Assembly (NCBI GenBank): GCA_013397865.1
Contig: VZTI01001722.1
Span: 295,151-359,150, forward strand
Reading direction: 5' to 3'
Source of the DNA: Struthidea cinerea
Lineage: Eukaryota; Chordata; Aves; Passeriformes; Corcoracidae
Length of the DNA: 64,000 nt
The notes below the pieces were generated by a model. The model had not been told where the DNA came from. It ran no database searches and was given only the letters and a program-made list of their open reading frames with translations. Both the position numbers and the translations under genes were made by a program. Below are positions 12,101 through 23,100 of the stretch, piece after piece; positions within the stretch are counted from its first letter, which is position 1; every line of letters begins with the position of its first letter.

Positions 12101-12689
12101 TTAAGACAATTTTCCCTGAATCCTGTGACCTTTGCTGGAGGGTTTGAGTTCTGCATTTGGCAGTAATATGCATAATGACACAATGAAGACCTGCCCCAGA
12201 AAGAGGGCCCTTCCTGAGGTGGTGATGCTCCACTACATGCTGAGCCATCTGTATAAGACATCATATGGTTTACCTTCAACAGCCCAAGCTATGTCTGAAT
12301 ATAGCACTTGTTTATGGGCCTCTTTCTCTACACTCAGCACCTACATCTTTCAGGCACTGAATGCTGAGGGTTAGTCCTAATCTCAGAAAACCTTCCCGGA
12401 ACCTGTTTATATAATTCTATCCAGGTGCTGCATAATAGCATTTCAGAGTCCTATATTTATGTGTTTGGGTCTTTAACTAGTCTAGGAAAAAAAAAAAATA
12501 GCTGGAAGTGCAGCCATCTTAGTGGGTCAGTACACACAATCAAATTATTATTTATGTGCTTAATATATCAATATTGCAGCAGACTTAGACCATTTAGTAA
12601 AATACTCTCCTTATTTTCCTCATGAACAGCTGTCTTTATGTGTGCACTATTTATGTGTCCTTTTCTGTCCTTAGTCCGTGTTGAACTAA
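9187..12689. other. mostly unique noncoding stretch
   Basis: It contains a perfect 10-bp hairpin at 10058-10080, a CpG- and motif-bearing block at 10815-10990 (separate entry), a T-rich tract at about 11298-11337, and a 12-base A run at 12487-12498. A plus-strand frame at 11239-11685 is open for 148 codons but starts at TTG and has no recognised domain. No repeat family is recognised in the rest. Confidence 0.5.
10815..10990. promoter_or_regulatory. motif-dense block, possible enhancer
   Basis: The block holds a perfect octamer ATGCAAAT (10855-10862), a CRE/ATF-like TACGTCAT (10925-10932) and a GGGTCACCC palindrome (10961-10969) that contains a nuclear-receptor-like half site. It has more CpGs than the neighbouring kilobases. 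No open frame explains it. The binding-site names are established motifs; their use here is inference, since single motifs occur often by chance. Confidence 0.22.
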
Positions 12690-13200
12690 TGTAAGTCTTC
12701 CAGTTTTGTGTCTCAACATTGTGTTTCCAAACACTGTATCTAACAATTTCTGCTGCTGTCTTCTGAATTCTCCCCAGTCTGCCTGTCACTGCCTTACTGT
12801 GATTTGGGCAACAATAGACGTGGTATTCCAGCTGTGTCAGCACTAATTAGGCAGACTAGAAGGTTTTCTTGTGGATACATGTGTGCAACATCGTCATGCT
12901 GTTAGTCCCTATTTGTCCATAATCTGCTGTTATTCCTGATCCCGCTACTGTCGAGCAAACCATTACTCATTTATTGATACACATCATATTTTTTGCCAAG
13001 CCTGCTTGGATTTCACATCTTGGATTTCACAGGATCGAATTCAGGCTATTCCTTGAAATTCCCAGTACCACTGAATTTTCATCCTTCAACTGGGATTTCT
13101 GCAATTCTTGCCCCTTTTGTTACATCATCCATTGAAAAAGACTGATATGGGTTTCAGGTGAAACCACACAGAGGTCTTTTTGAATAACCATTTCATTTTG
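12690..13200 (-). mobile_element. old CR1-like LINE relic
   Basis: Scattered blocks resemble the reverse complement of a CR1 interior, notably GTGGTATTCCAGCTGTGTCA at about 12821 and an ordered series of weaker matches downstream. Divergence is high and the edges are unclear. The orientation implied by the matches is minus. It holds no usable open frame. An embedded 14-bp tandem duplication lies at 13005-13032. The assignment rests on pattern memory, so confidence is moderate to low. Confidence 0.42.
13005..13032. repeat. 14-bp near-perfect tandem duplication
   Basis: CTTGGATTTCACAT is followed at once by CTTGGATTTCACAG, a two-copy tandem repeat with one mismatch at the last base. Confidence 0.9.
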
Positions 13201-13566
13201 ACCAACCCCTATTTTAAGAGGTCTTTGGGAGAGCTTTTTTCAAGCAAAAAATGCCCCATTTTGAGGATTTCATCTAGACCATGTTTCTAAGTCTGTAGAA
13301 GTGTCATACTGCTTTCTTCATATTATGGGTTGCTTTACATAAAGTTAACCTTAATGACCTACTTAAGAGAGGAATTTATGTTTAGGAGATAGAGAATTCA
13401 GTTGTATTTTGAGGAGTTAGCAAAAAATGCTCAGAGTGCTGCAGTACTAAGCCACAAATTGAATGTTCTATTTAAATCTTTCTGCAACAAATCTGCTCTA
13501 ACCCAGAACCAGGACATGCATATTCCAAATCTTGTATGAGTCTGATTCACTCAGAAATTTTAAAAC

Positions 13567-13583
13567 TTTTTTTTTTTTTTTTT
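13567..13583. repeat. poly(T) run, 17 bases
   Basis: A simple homopolymer of 17 T with no target-site duplication or adjacent retroposed sequence that I can recognise. Confidence 0.95.
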
Positions 13584-16500
13584 GGAAGTCGAAAGAGGCT
13601 TCAGTCATTTTAGATTTATTTTATTCTGTAAGTATTTTAGGTACTCAGTGAAGCAAGTGCCAGGTTATTATTGTGGTGCAGGGTATACTGAAATAGAAAA
13701 AATATTGCATGCTGAAATTTCCATAAATCTATTTTCTTGAATGTATAGAAAACAGTGACACTTTTGGGAAGCCAGTGTTTTGAATAAAAAGTGAACTAAA
13801 AACATTTTAATTATATCTAAAAATATACATGAATATTCTTGGCTTGTTTTGTTTTTTTACAAGGCAAGTGTCATTAATTCCAGCACAGCATTTTCAGTAA
13901 GTCCTTCAATCAGTGAGATCTGTGTGGCACAATGCAAGAGTTTACATGTAATTTATAAGTCCAGCATAGAGCTGACAAAACCACCAGGTAGACTAGCAAA
14001 TTGGCTGGAATTTCTGGATTCAGATCTCTGGATGAGGTAATGCTTCTTGGTTTGAAAATCTATGCTGCAGAAGTGACATTTTTTGCTTTCAGTGTATGCA
14101 GAGCTGTAGGTTTAATATTTGCAGAATATTCATCCCCTTGTCTCTTAAAACTGTTCTTTAATGATTTTTTTTTTTGGTCAGCTCCTGCTTCAATCAGTTT
14201 TACTGGAAGTTGAAATGCAAATGTTTTGAGACTTTTGAGAAATACTTTTTATCAAAGGGCATGAAGGTACATTCAGAAAGTTCATTCATGGTTACATGCA
14301 TCATTCATGATTTTTATTCACAAATAATCTCCTATTTGTTTTGAAAGCTTGCTTCCAAATATTCCATTGTGTAGAAAATGCCCCAGAGAACATTCCTTTT
14401 ACAAGTGATACAGTCTTTTATAGGTCGCTTCTAATTTGGACACTTCACTGAACACAGCTGCCACAATTAGAGTCATATTTGTGATTTTCTTCATTGTATG
14501 GTACCAGTGTGAATGATACATAAACACAGCTGGCCTGAATGCAGATTTCTTCACATGATGATGCCTATGAGCAGCAGCAGTATCTCTGAGGCACTGACCC
14601 ACAGAGGCCAGATTAAAAATCAAATTAAGCATCATAAATGCAACTTCATTACTATTCATGCTTTGAAAATTATGAACTGATATGGTTTATATAAGAAAAC
14701 TGACTGAATGTCCCCGATTGAAGAAGTGCACAGTCAATAAAAGGTTTCCTCATACCAAAAGAAATTTAGGCATAAACAGTCCCCAGCTCCTGCAGATGTT
14801 AAGTATTCTTTCGAAGGAACATTGTGCCTCAAAGGATAGTACTGTAAGAAAGTCTCCCTCCCCATGTGTGTGCTATTGAATAAAAATACTAATTTTCACT
14901 AAAATGACAAGAAAGTTCTGTTAAATGCATTTTAAAGTCGTTTATTTGTGCAGGTGCCAGACTCTACAGTGACCAGCGGGAACTGCTTATTCCGGGAACT
15001 TAGTGTCTACAGATTTGTCTACAGATAGTGTCTATAGGTTGTCTTTCCAAAATTTCAACAGGATTTGGAATGTGTCTAGAATAAAATTATTCTCCCATCA
15101 AAAGTGGTTGTAGGGGGAGAGGCTGCAAGGAGAATCAAGAGTAAGAGAGATAGCAGTAGAGCAGAAATGAGCACATTACCAAATTTCTTAGAGTGAGCGA
15201 GGGAGATGGAGTGAATCTGGACCGTGCAGTAACAGAGCTTGGGTTTTTTCTGTAAATGCCTTTTAATCTTCTGTGAAATTTGAAAGTTTCTGAATGGCAC
15301 AAGGCAGCGCAGAAAGGAAGTTTCGGGCTCAAGACAGCTAAATTTTCCTTTGTGAAACTGGATTCTACACCTGCCGTAAGTTCTATAGAAGAATACCAGA
15401 TAAATCTTTTAAACCATACCTCCACAAATGGACACTGATTGCATCTGTTCTTTTTTTCTGGGTGCTCAACTGAATTCATTAACTCTTGGTTTATGCCCAC
15501 TCAAGGTGAGTGGAAACTTTATACTTGAACTTCCTAATGACGCAGCTCCTCGTGTGCCAAATAGGAGGAGTTATAATACTATTTCAGTCAGAGAAGTGTT
15601 CAGAAAATAAATCAGTTAATAGATGTGAATCATTTGAGTATCACAGTGATGAGCACTGCTGAAAAGGCTGTGAGGATGCTGACTCTGTTACTGGAGCAAG
15701 GATGGTCAGGAGGCAGTAAATACGGTGGCACAGGACCGCATATCAACCCTGGAAGAGGAAACAAAAGAGAAACTGAAGCTTGTCCAGCTGATTTTCAGCA
15801 GAGCACTCTTCCTTCCTGTGAACTGAATACAGCAGTGGTCCTGAGGGAAAAAATAGTGTGTGAATGTGTAATTACAAGCCTGTATCATAATGCGTATACC
15901 CAAAGGGACTGGATTAATTTTGCACAGGCAACCTTTCTTCTGACATTGCCGAACTCTGAAATGCATGATTAGGATGGGGGAGCAGAGGAGCTGCTCTTTT
16001 GGTAGTTCTCCTGTGTTTAAAAAAAACGCACTAAGTAACAGCTCTGAGGCATTTATTTATATGCAGTAACATCCCTGATCGTTTCAGTTCTGGAATTTTA
16101 GGTTTGTTAGTTTATTTTACTAATGCTGTAATATTTGTGTTTAATGTAGCAATGTATTAATTATTTCAACAACCTGAACTTCAGGTTAAAGAGGTATTTA
16201 GCAAGTGAGAAGCAATGTATGTAGGACAACTCAGAGTAATGCAATGATTTTCTTCATAGTCTGCAGGGCCAAGCAGAATAAAATTGCTTGTTTAATATGC
16301 AAATCTGCTATGGGATACTTTTAGCAGTCCTTTCTCCAATGACTCCTAGAGCTTGCTCAGAGACCCAGGATGCTCAGGAGTGGGAGGAGGCATTTATATT
16401 TGTCTTTGTTATGGGGTATTCTGTGAGGTTACTGTGTGGAGCAGTGGGTATTCTCGTTAGGGGAGGCTGAATGTGAAGATCCTACAGCAGAGCCTGTTTG

Positions 16501-18296
16501 TTTTCTGGCCTCTGTGTGTCCATGGCTCTCTGCTCTAAGATCCTCCAGGGTTCTTTCCCAGTCAGAAGTGTCAATCCAGGAAGACCTGCAAGAAGGTCAC
16601 TTGATGACTGTGAACATCCAGATGACTAAGCCTGGGTTTTTAATTTATATCAATATCTCACTGTGCTACCCCGTGCTTAAAATTCCAGATAATCCACAAC
16701 AGAGTTTGGCTCAGGTTTTGGTTTTGTTTTCTTTCACCTGCTGTATGGATCCTATAGAGCAGCACTGTTAACCTTGTCCAGTATTCTCCCCATCATACTC
16801 TGATGATCCAATGAGTTCAGTTCAACATGTCATTCTTTTATACCTACACTTGAACTTTGGGCCAAATATTTAACAAGAATATAAAAATATTAATAAAAAC
16901 GTAGAGCACTTAATGTAATCACCTTGATTTTGCAGAGTTGTTCCTCTGGGAGAGGAAGATGTTTTTCTTTCTTTTCAGTTCAAAATTAATTATGAAGTTT
17001 TTTCAATTTTTATCCAATGCAGTGTTTTTAAAAAACAATTTAAGTCCCAATAAAGGTATTTGTTTTACAGTCAAGCTCATGATTAAGTGGGGGGATTTTA
17101 GCTTTCAATTTCAGTCATCATAATTTTTTTTCTTTTAAAAGGTACACACTGAGCATCTCCAGCAAGGAAAGCTATAGAGTAAGTGTACAGCAATTGTAGC
17201 TCACACTGCTATTTGCTTTTCCTTAATGAAGAAAAAAGTGGTGTGATAGGGATTTCTTCCCATTATCTCATTTATATCTCTTATTTATAGCTCAGATTCC
17301 TCCATGATGAGAAGAACTTTCCTGAGATTACCAGAATGTCTGGCTGTTTCATATTATCTTAATGTCCCTTGACTTGGTCTAGCTGCTAGAAGATCATACT
17401 AAGAGCAGTCCACCCAGCAAAGGAGAATGCCAGGTGGGGTTTGTGACGTACTTCCATAAACATTACAGCTGTTCTATCCCACAGAGGGATGGGCAGTAGG
17501 TTCATATAGACTTTTTCCTTTCTGGTGGGCTCTAAGGTCATGCAGTACCGTGTGTATCTAATGGAATAGATACCTTTGAAATGTCTTGTGAAGAAGATGC
17601 TAAAATTATTAACATTTCAACAGAGGGATGGAGAGGAGCTCTGTAGTATCAAATGTGTTTCTGTGTTTTTCATTGTGCCCAGCCTTTGTCTGGCCTTGCC
17701 TCAATCTGGTTTCTCTTGCATGCATTTATATTTGGTTCAGAGATTTGTATGAAAAGTAGCATGTAATATTCTGTTTAAAAAACAGTGCTGTCTGAATCTC
17801 TTATTTTAGAAAAATATTTTATACTCTTATGATCAGTGACATTTCAGCATTTAAATTTATTAATGGTAGCTTTGTAAGCTAGGAAAGCTTTATTGTTTCC
17901 TCTTAGGGATAGCAATCAAAACCAAAATGACATGATGGCAGTCAGGCCTGAATACTGAAGCAGAATAGGCTGAGATATGTAGCAAGCCAAAGTTGTGACT
18001 TAAATCTGAATTCACTTTAGTAGAATAACATTGCCAAACAAGATCATATACTTAAATGATAAAAGCAAACTTGACTACAGTCTCATCTACTTTGTGATGT
18101 GCTGACTATAAATGTATTTCAGGTGTTTGATGTCTGGAATAAAGAGAAAGGCTCCTTTCATGAATAAATGTTTCAGTCTTCTCAGGATAATATTTCCAGC
18201 ATGCTTCTGAAAAGCACTTTCCCATGAGATTCTCCTGAAAACTAAGCACTCTTCCTAATGGTCATAGCTTTCTCTTTCTTTCATTTGCACTTCTGT

Positions 18297-18410
18297 GGTT
18301 TTTTTTGCTGGTTTTATGTGTGTGTGTGGTTGGCTGGTTGGCTGGTTGGTTGGCTGGGGTTTTTTCTGGAGGGGTGAGGTTTGGTTGGCTTTTTGCTTTT
18401 TTGGTGGTTT
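18297..18410. repeat. G/T-rich low-complexity tract
   Basis: A T run is followed by (TG)n, then repeated GGTTGGCT units and a further GT-rich stretch. On the plus strand it contains at least seven closely spaced GG doublets between 18328 and 18358, so a two-tetrad G-quadruplex is possible. It is probably a decayed microsatellite. Confidence 0.85.
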
Positions 18411-19061
18411 TTACTACTGGTCATGAACAGACCAATTGGCTTAAAAATAAACCATGGCTGTGATTATAGTTTGGCTGCGTGTACAGAGAAGCTATTGACA
18501 TAAAATTTAGACTTGAAAGAATTTGGCTATTCAAATGGACTAGAAGTTGTGTTTATGGTGTCTTTGACAAAAAAAAAAAGAAAAAAGAAAAGGAAGATAG
18601 ACATAGTTATTTTACATCAGACCCCATGTTAAGAAAGTCTAATTCTTGTGAGAACCTCTCCAGGGCAAATTTTTTTCAGAAAAAGGATGTGAGAATCCCG
18701 GAAAGACAAAGGTGAAGACTATTTTCAGTTTCCTTCTGATTAATAGGAGTTTGACTTAAAAATGGAAATTTGAGAGTCAATGCTGATGCCAAATATTACA
18801 GCAATATTATTTTTTCTGTTTCACTGGGTACCCTTTGACTTCATGTTTATGATTTCTAACTTCTGTTTTGACACTTCCACCTGAATTATTTTGTATATTT
18901 GCATTCTACTCTAAAAAATACAAATTGAAAAGAAGTGAAAAATGGTTCATTCCAAGGCAATTATGCTTAATTTACTATTTTTTTGCAAAGCAATGTTTCT
19001 TTGTTACCATTGACAGCAGTACCTGCCACTGAGAGCAGCAGTTAACAGGATCTGGTCATAA

Positions 19062-19066
19062 ATCCC
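19062..19066. repeat. left target-site duplication of solo LTR
   Basis: ATCCC directly precedes the TG terminus of the LTR. The right partner is AGCCC at 20147-20151, with four of five bases identical. A 5-bp duplication fits ERVL-class and some other retroviral integrations, and the single mismatch fits post-insertion decay. Confidence 0.65.
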
Positions 19067-20146
19067 TGTCATGGTTTGACACTGGCCCAATGCCAGGCAC
19101 CCACGAGAGTCGCTCGCTCACCCTCCCCTGCCACAGCTGGGCAGAGGAGAGAAAGAAAAAAAAATTAACCAAGAGTTCATGAGTTGAGATAAGGACCGGG
19201 AGAAAAACTTCAAGGGCAAAACAGGCTTAACTTAAAGTTACAAAGTGGATTTATTGCTAAAAGAATTAGAGGAGGATAATGAGAAGTAAAATAAGCCCTT
19301 AAAACACCTTTTCCTCCCAGCCCCTCCCTCCTTCCCACCAACAGTGCAGGGAGACAGGGCATGGGGGTTTGGTCAGTTCATCACCAATATTTCCTTCCGC
19401 TGCTCCAGGAGAGGAGTCTTCCCCCGTGAGGCCGTGGGGTCCCTCCCACGGGAGACAGTTCTCCGTGAACTTCCCCAGCGTGGGCCCACTCTCACAAGCA
19501 GCAGCCACACCGCCCCTGCTACAGCGTGAGCCCGTCCCACGGGCACACAGCCCTCCCAAAACTGCTGTGCCGTGGCTCTCTCCATGGGGTGCAGTCCTCC
19601 AAGGACAGGCTGCTCCAGCCTGGGAGCAAGGGCCCTCTCTGTCCACTGGGTCTTCCACTGGATCACAGCCTCCTCCAGGCATCCACCTTCTCTGGTGTGG
19701 GCACCTCCCCCATGGGCTGTGGGTGGATCTCTGCATCCCCCATGGTTCCCCATGGGCTGCAGGGGGACAACCTGCTTCACCATGGTCTGCACCACAGCCT
19801 GAAGAGGAACTTCGGCTCCGGTGCCTGGAGCACCTCCTCCCCCTCCTTCTCCACTGACCTCGGTGTCGCCATGTTGTTTTCCCTCACACGTTCTCACCTC
19901 CTCCTCGTCTTATCTGACTAGGAGAAAAACTGTGTGACTTCGTTTTGATTTTCTTCTTAAAGATGTCATCATGGAGGCGTTACCAACCTCTCTCACTGCC
20001 CCGGTTTTGGCCAGCAGCATGTCCATCTTTCAGACTCGTCAGAGATAGGTTCTGCTGGACATGGTGGAAGCTTCCAGGAGCTTCTCACAGGAGCCATCTC
20101 TGTGGCCCCCCTGCTGCCAAAAACCAGGCCGTGCAAAAACAATACA
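19067..20146 (-). mobile_element. solo LTR of an avian endogenous retrovirus (ERVL-like)
   Basis: A 1,080-bp unit is bounded by TG...CA (in plus view TGTCATGGTTTGACACTGG ... AATACA) and flanked by near-identical 5-bp direct repeats. On the minus strand the promoter-to-end order is right: a TATA-like TCTTTAAGAA at 19964-19955, a long GC-rich transcribed region, the AATAAA polyadenylation signal at 19255-19250, then about 180 bp to the end. The layout matches a family I remember as abundant in neoavian genomes and often mis-annotated as protein genes. No internal gag, pol or env sequence adjoins it, so it is a solo LTR left by recombination between two LTRs. It is the most GC-rich kilobase of the window. 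Interior copies of a CCCACGGG...CTCCAGCGTGGG-type block are loosely repeated. The class assignment is inference; the LTR call is firm. Confidence 0.85.
19373..19909 (-). other. long open frame inside the LTR
   Basis: A minus-strand frame runs without a stop from 19909 to 19373, inside the transcribed part of the LTR and about 50 bases past the TATA-like box. It has no ATG at its 5' end; the first possible near-start codon is GTG at 19897. The product would be rich in Gly, Pro, Arg and Gln with short reiterations such as VPLQ. A second minus frame (19299-19736) overlaps it and would take over the downstream part, as if a frameshift had broken a longer frame. It has no gag, pol or env character. 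The openness may come simply from GC-rich repeats poor in stop codons. Confidence 0.4.
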
Positions 20147-23100
20147 AGCCCTCTCCTTATTGGGAGAGTTTCAGGCCCCGTCCTTTCCCATTGGAAGAGA
20201 ACACCTTCACCACCAGCCTGCACAGGACACTGGGAAGAGCTTATCTTAGTCTATCTTCTTGAAAATTGTTCCTTAACTTAACCTGATCTGCACTGAGAGG
20301 AAAGGAAGAGTCTAAGAGCTAAATTCTATTTTATAACAATAGGAGAAATTGAGGAATGAACTGAGGTTATAGGTCCTTACCTGTTTCTCAAGGCTTGTCA
20401 ATGTAACCCTCTGTTCTGCAGGCAAAGCAAAACATCACTTCTGTTCTAGTATTGTTCCTATTTCTTTCACTGAGCTGACAGTAACAGTGTTTTCAAATTA
20501 TACTCATGGACAGAAGTTCTTTTTTCTTTTCTGAAAAGTGTTTTCATTTCTCTTCTTTGAGCATCTCCATTGGCTCAGCAATATTCTTTTTGAAAGGAGT
20601 AACCAGCTCTCTGTACAATACTGCAGTTGAGAATGACAGCTATATAGCAAACTACATTCGTGATCTCTTAGAAGTGCATGCCACTGATGTAGGAAGCTTC
20701 TTGTCATAATTTCCTTGGGGTGAGTTCACAGACTGAAAGAAATTCAAGCTCAAATCTTCAGTGGTTTTTATAGAAAAGATGCTTAAATTAGCAGGTTTAT
20801 CACTTGATTTTGTGTTTGAGAGTCTTCTGTTTTGGGAGGTGTGATCAACCAAAAAATACAGTAAGCCTTGGTAAAAGAAAGTATCATTAGGTTTAATGAG
20901 TGTAAGCAAGTCATAAAATCAGAGGTTTTTGAAAGAACAATAGACCTTCATGTATAGATATGGTATCTTCCCTTGTCCTACACTATAAAATGTTAACTGC
21001 TCAAGAGTTCTGTCTCAGGCAGTAGGATAACCAGTATCTGGCCTTTATAGAGAGAATTTTTCATTTGGTTTTGTCCTTTTGATATACAAGCTTCTAACCA
21101 TGGCAAACATTCTCTGTAGCATAACCTGCAGGGTGGGAGCAAGCTGTTTGTGTTTGATAACTCTGGAGTGTCTTAACCCTTAAAAACATGTCAGCTTATT
21201 TTATGTAGCGTTTGCATCATATCTCAGCTGACTACAGATAATTTAAGCAAATATATGTATGCATGTGAAGTCAGAAACTTGACTTCTGGTGAAGCTTGTC
21301 TCTGTGAACTGTTATAATATCTTGTGGACTTCAATTTGGAGTATTTGTTGCTACTTCTTGATTTAAAGACGTGAAAAAGTGAGGCTATGATCCAGTCTGC
21401 CTAAATCCTGCCTACAATAGGATTAGAATGCTTTAACCCTGCTGAATCCTAGACACTGATCCGGCCTGCTTACTTAGTAAGTCTATTAAATCCAGGAGGC
21501 ATTGAAATTCATTAGATGCCTCCCATGAAGTCTGAATGTTCCCTAGGCACTAACATTTTGTCAGTGTGTGTGCACAGAAGAGCCTTTCTTTCTGGGGAAT
21601 TGAATGACAAAAGGTATATTGCAATCTAAGACGAGGCAGAAAGGTACCTGAAGCAAGAAGCTCCAAATATTAGACTGTGTGATGTGTGTGTCTGGCTTCA
21701 TCTTATAAGAGGAGAGTGCTGGGAAGGCAGAAAGAGATGGGATCCAAGTTTCTGCCCCTGGTTATCAGCAACATGACAAGGATGTGATTTAATGGGAAAT
21801 GCATAAATGAGTAAGTCCTCTCACAATTGCATGTTTTAACTATTAAGTTGGACTTGGGCTTTTCCAGCACTCGCTCCCTTTCAATGTTCTGGACACAGTG
21901 ACACGATTTTTAAAGAGCTCTCGGTTGAGTAATCACTAGGCCACTTTTCTGAGACATGACCTCAGCTCTGATCAGATAGCCTGGCATGCAGATCTTCACT
22001 TCTTTCACCCATTTTTATTGCCAATGCAGTTCTGTGAAGTGCCGCCACTCTGCGGACTAAGTGAATGGAGCAGTGCAAAATTTTTCTTTAGTTTCGTGAT
22101 CTCAGTTGAAAAGATGTACACGTCATTTAAGCAGACAGCATTGATGATATCTGAAAATGCCTGAATTCCATATATTGGCAGGAAAAAAGGAAAAATAGGT
22201 AAGCTAGGAAGACTGTGTATACTTTTACAAGTCTTCAAAGGTATCTGACTCTCTCCATTGACTTGTAGAGAAGCTGGGCAAGCTAAACTGCCTTCCCTCG
22301 CCAAACACGTAAAACTGAGATGATGCAATATCTAAATTTGAGCAGACTGGATAATACCCTGAAAAACAAAGTTCTGTGGCCAGATGGTTGAATGAAATGG
22401 CATGAGTCTCCTGCGGTATGAATATTGCGAATGGCAAAATTTCATGTCACCCTTGCCAAGGAGAAATTTTGTATAATGAACCTTATTGCTGGAGGGAGCA
22501 GTCACGTGTACGACCTTTTCTCAGACTCTACATGAACTCCTTCATCCAGAAGGTGCAACAGCCTATTTATTCCTTCTGCACTGTTTTTCACGTACTGTTC
22601 TGTCTGAGCAATACAGCTTGAAAGCAAATTGTTTTGGTGAATCCAGCTGCATTTCTATATTTCACCACCACTAGTTTACCATGATGTTCAAGAACAATGA
22701 GCAGCAGATCTGTATCTGGCATGTTTTGATATATTACACTGCCTCCACAAGCCAATGGGGTTTTTAAATGTTATTCCTAGATAACTGCTAACCTAAGGTA
22801 TAGAAGAGTATATGCTTAAAAGTGTGAACAGCTCCCACATGGAGGGGGATCTGAATTTTTAGGAGGGTTGAGGAAGAAGGAGTAGTCAAGTTTGTTTTGG
22901 AGGGGGAGGGGAGTGCTTTGTTTTCCCCACTGAGCATCACATTTTTGCTTCTGTTTTAACGAACTGAAAAAGCCAATGGCATTGAATTGTACATACCTTA
23001 TCAAATTTGACCTATTTGAAAAATCCCACATGGGTTTCACAAAATGTTTTCTCACAGAGGAGGATTTGGTGAAAGCATATCATAACCTACTGAACAGAGT

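Larger units (their letters stand above)
13201..19066. other. unique noncoding stretch
   Basis: No gene or named repeat is recognised. It holds a 17-base T run (13567-13583), a 17-bp palindrome AACCTGAAcTTCAGGTT (16171-16187), a G/T-rich low-complexity tract (18297-18410) and an A-rich tract around 18569-18597. Open frames of 86 codons (14399-14659, minus) and 115-121 codons (15135-15972, both strands) have no domain or splice support. Confidence 0.55.

Noticed and set aside
14399..14659. 86-codon minus frame with acceptor-like AGs
   Set aside because: No donor precedes the stop, the start is arbitrary and no domain is seen.
19344..19921. Several plus-strand open frames of 61-162 codons
   Set aside because: All lie antisense within the GC-rich solo LTR, which is stop-poor in every frame.
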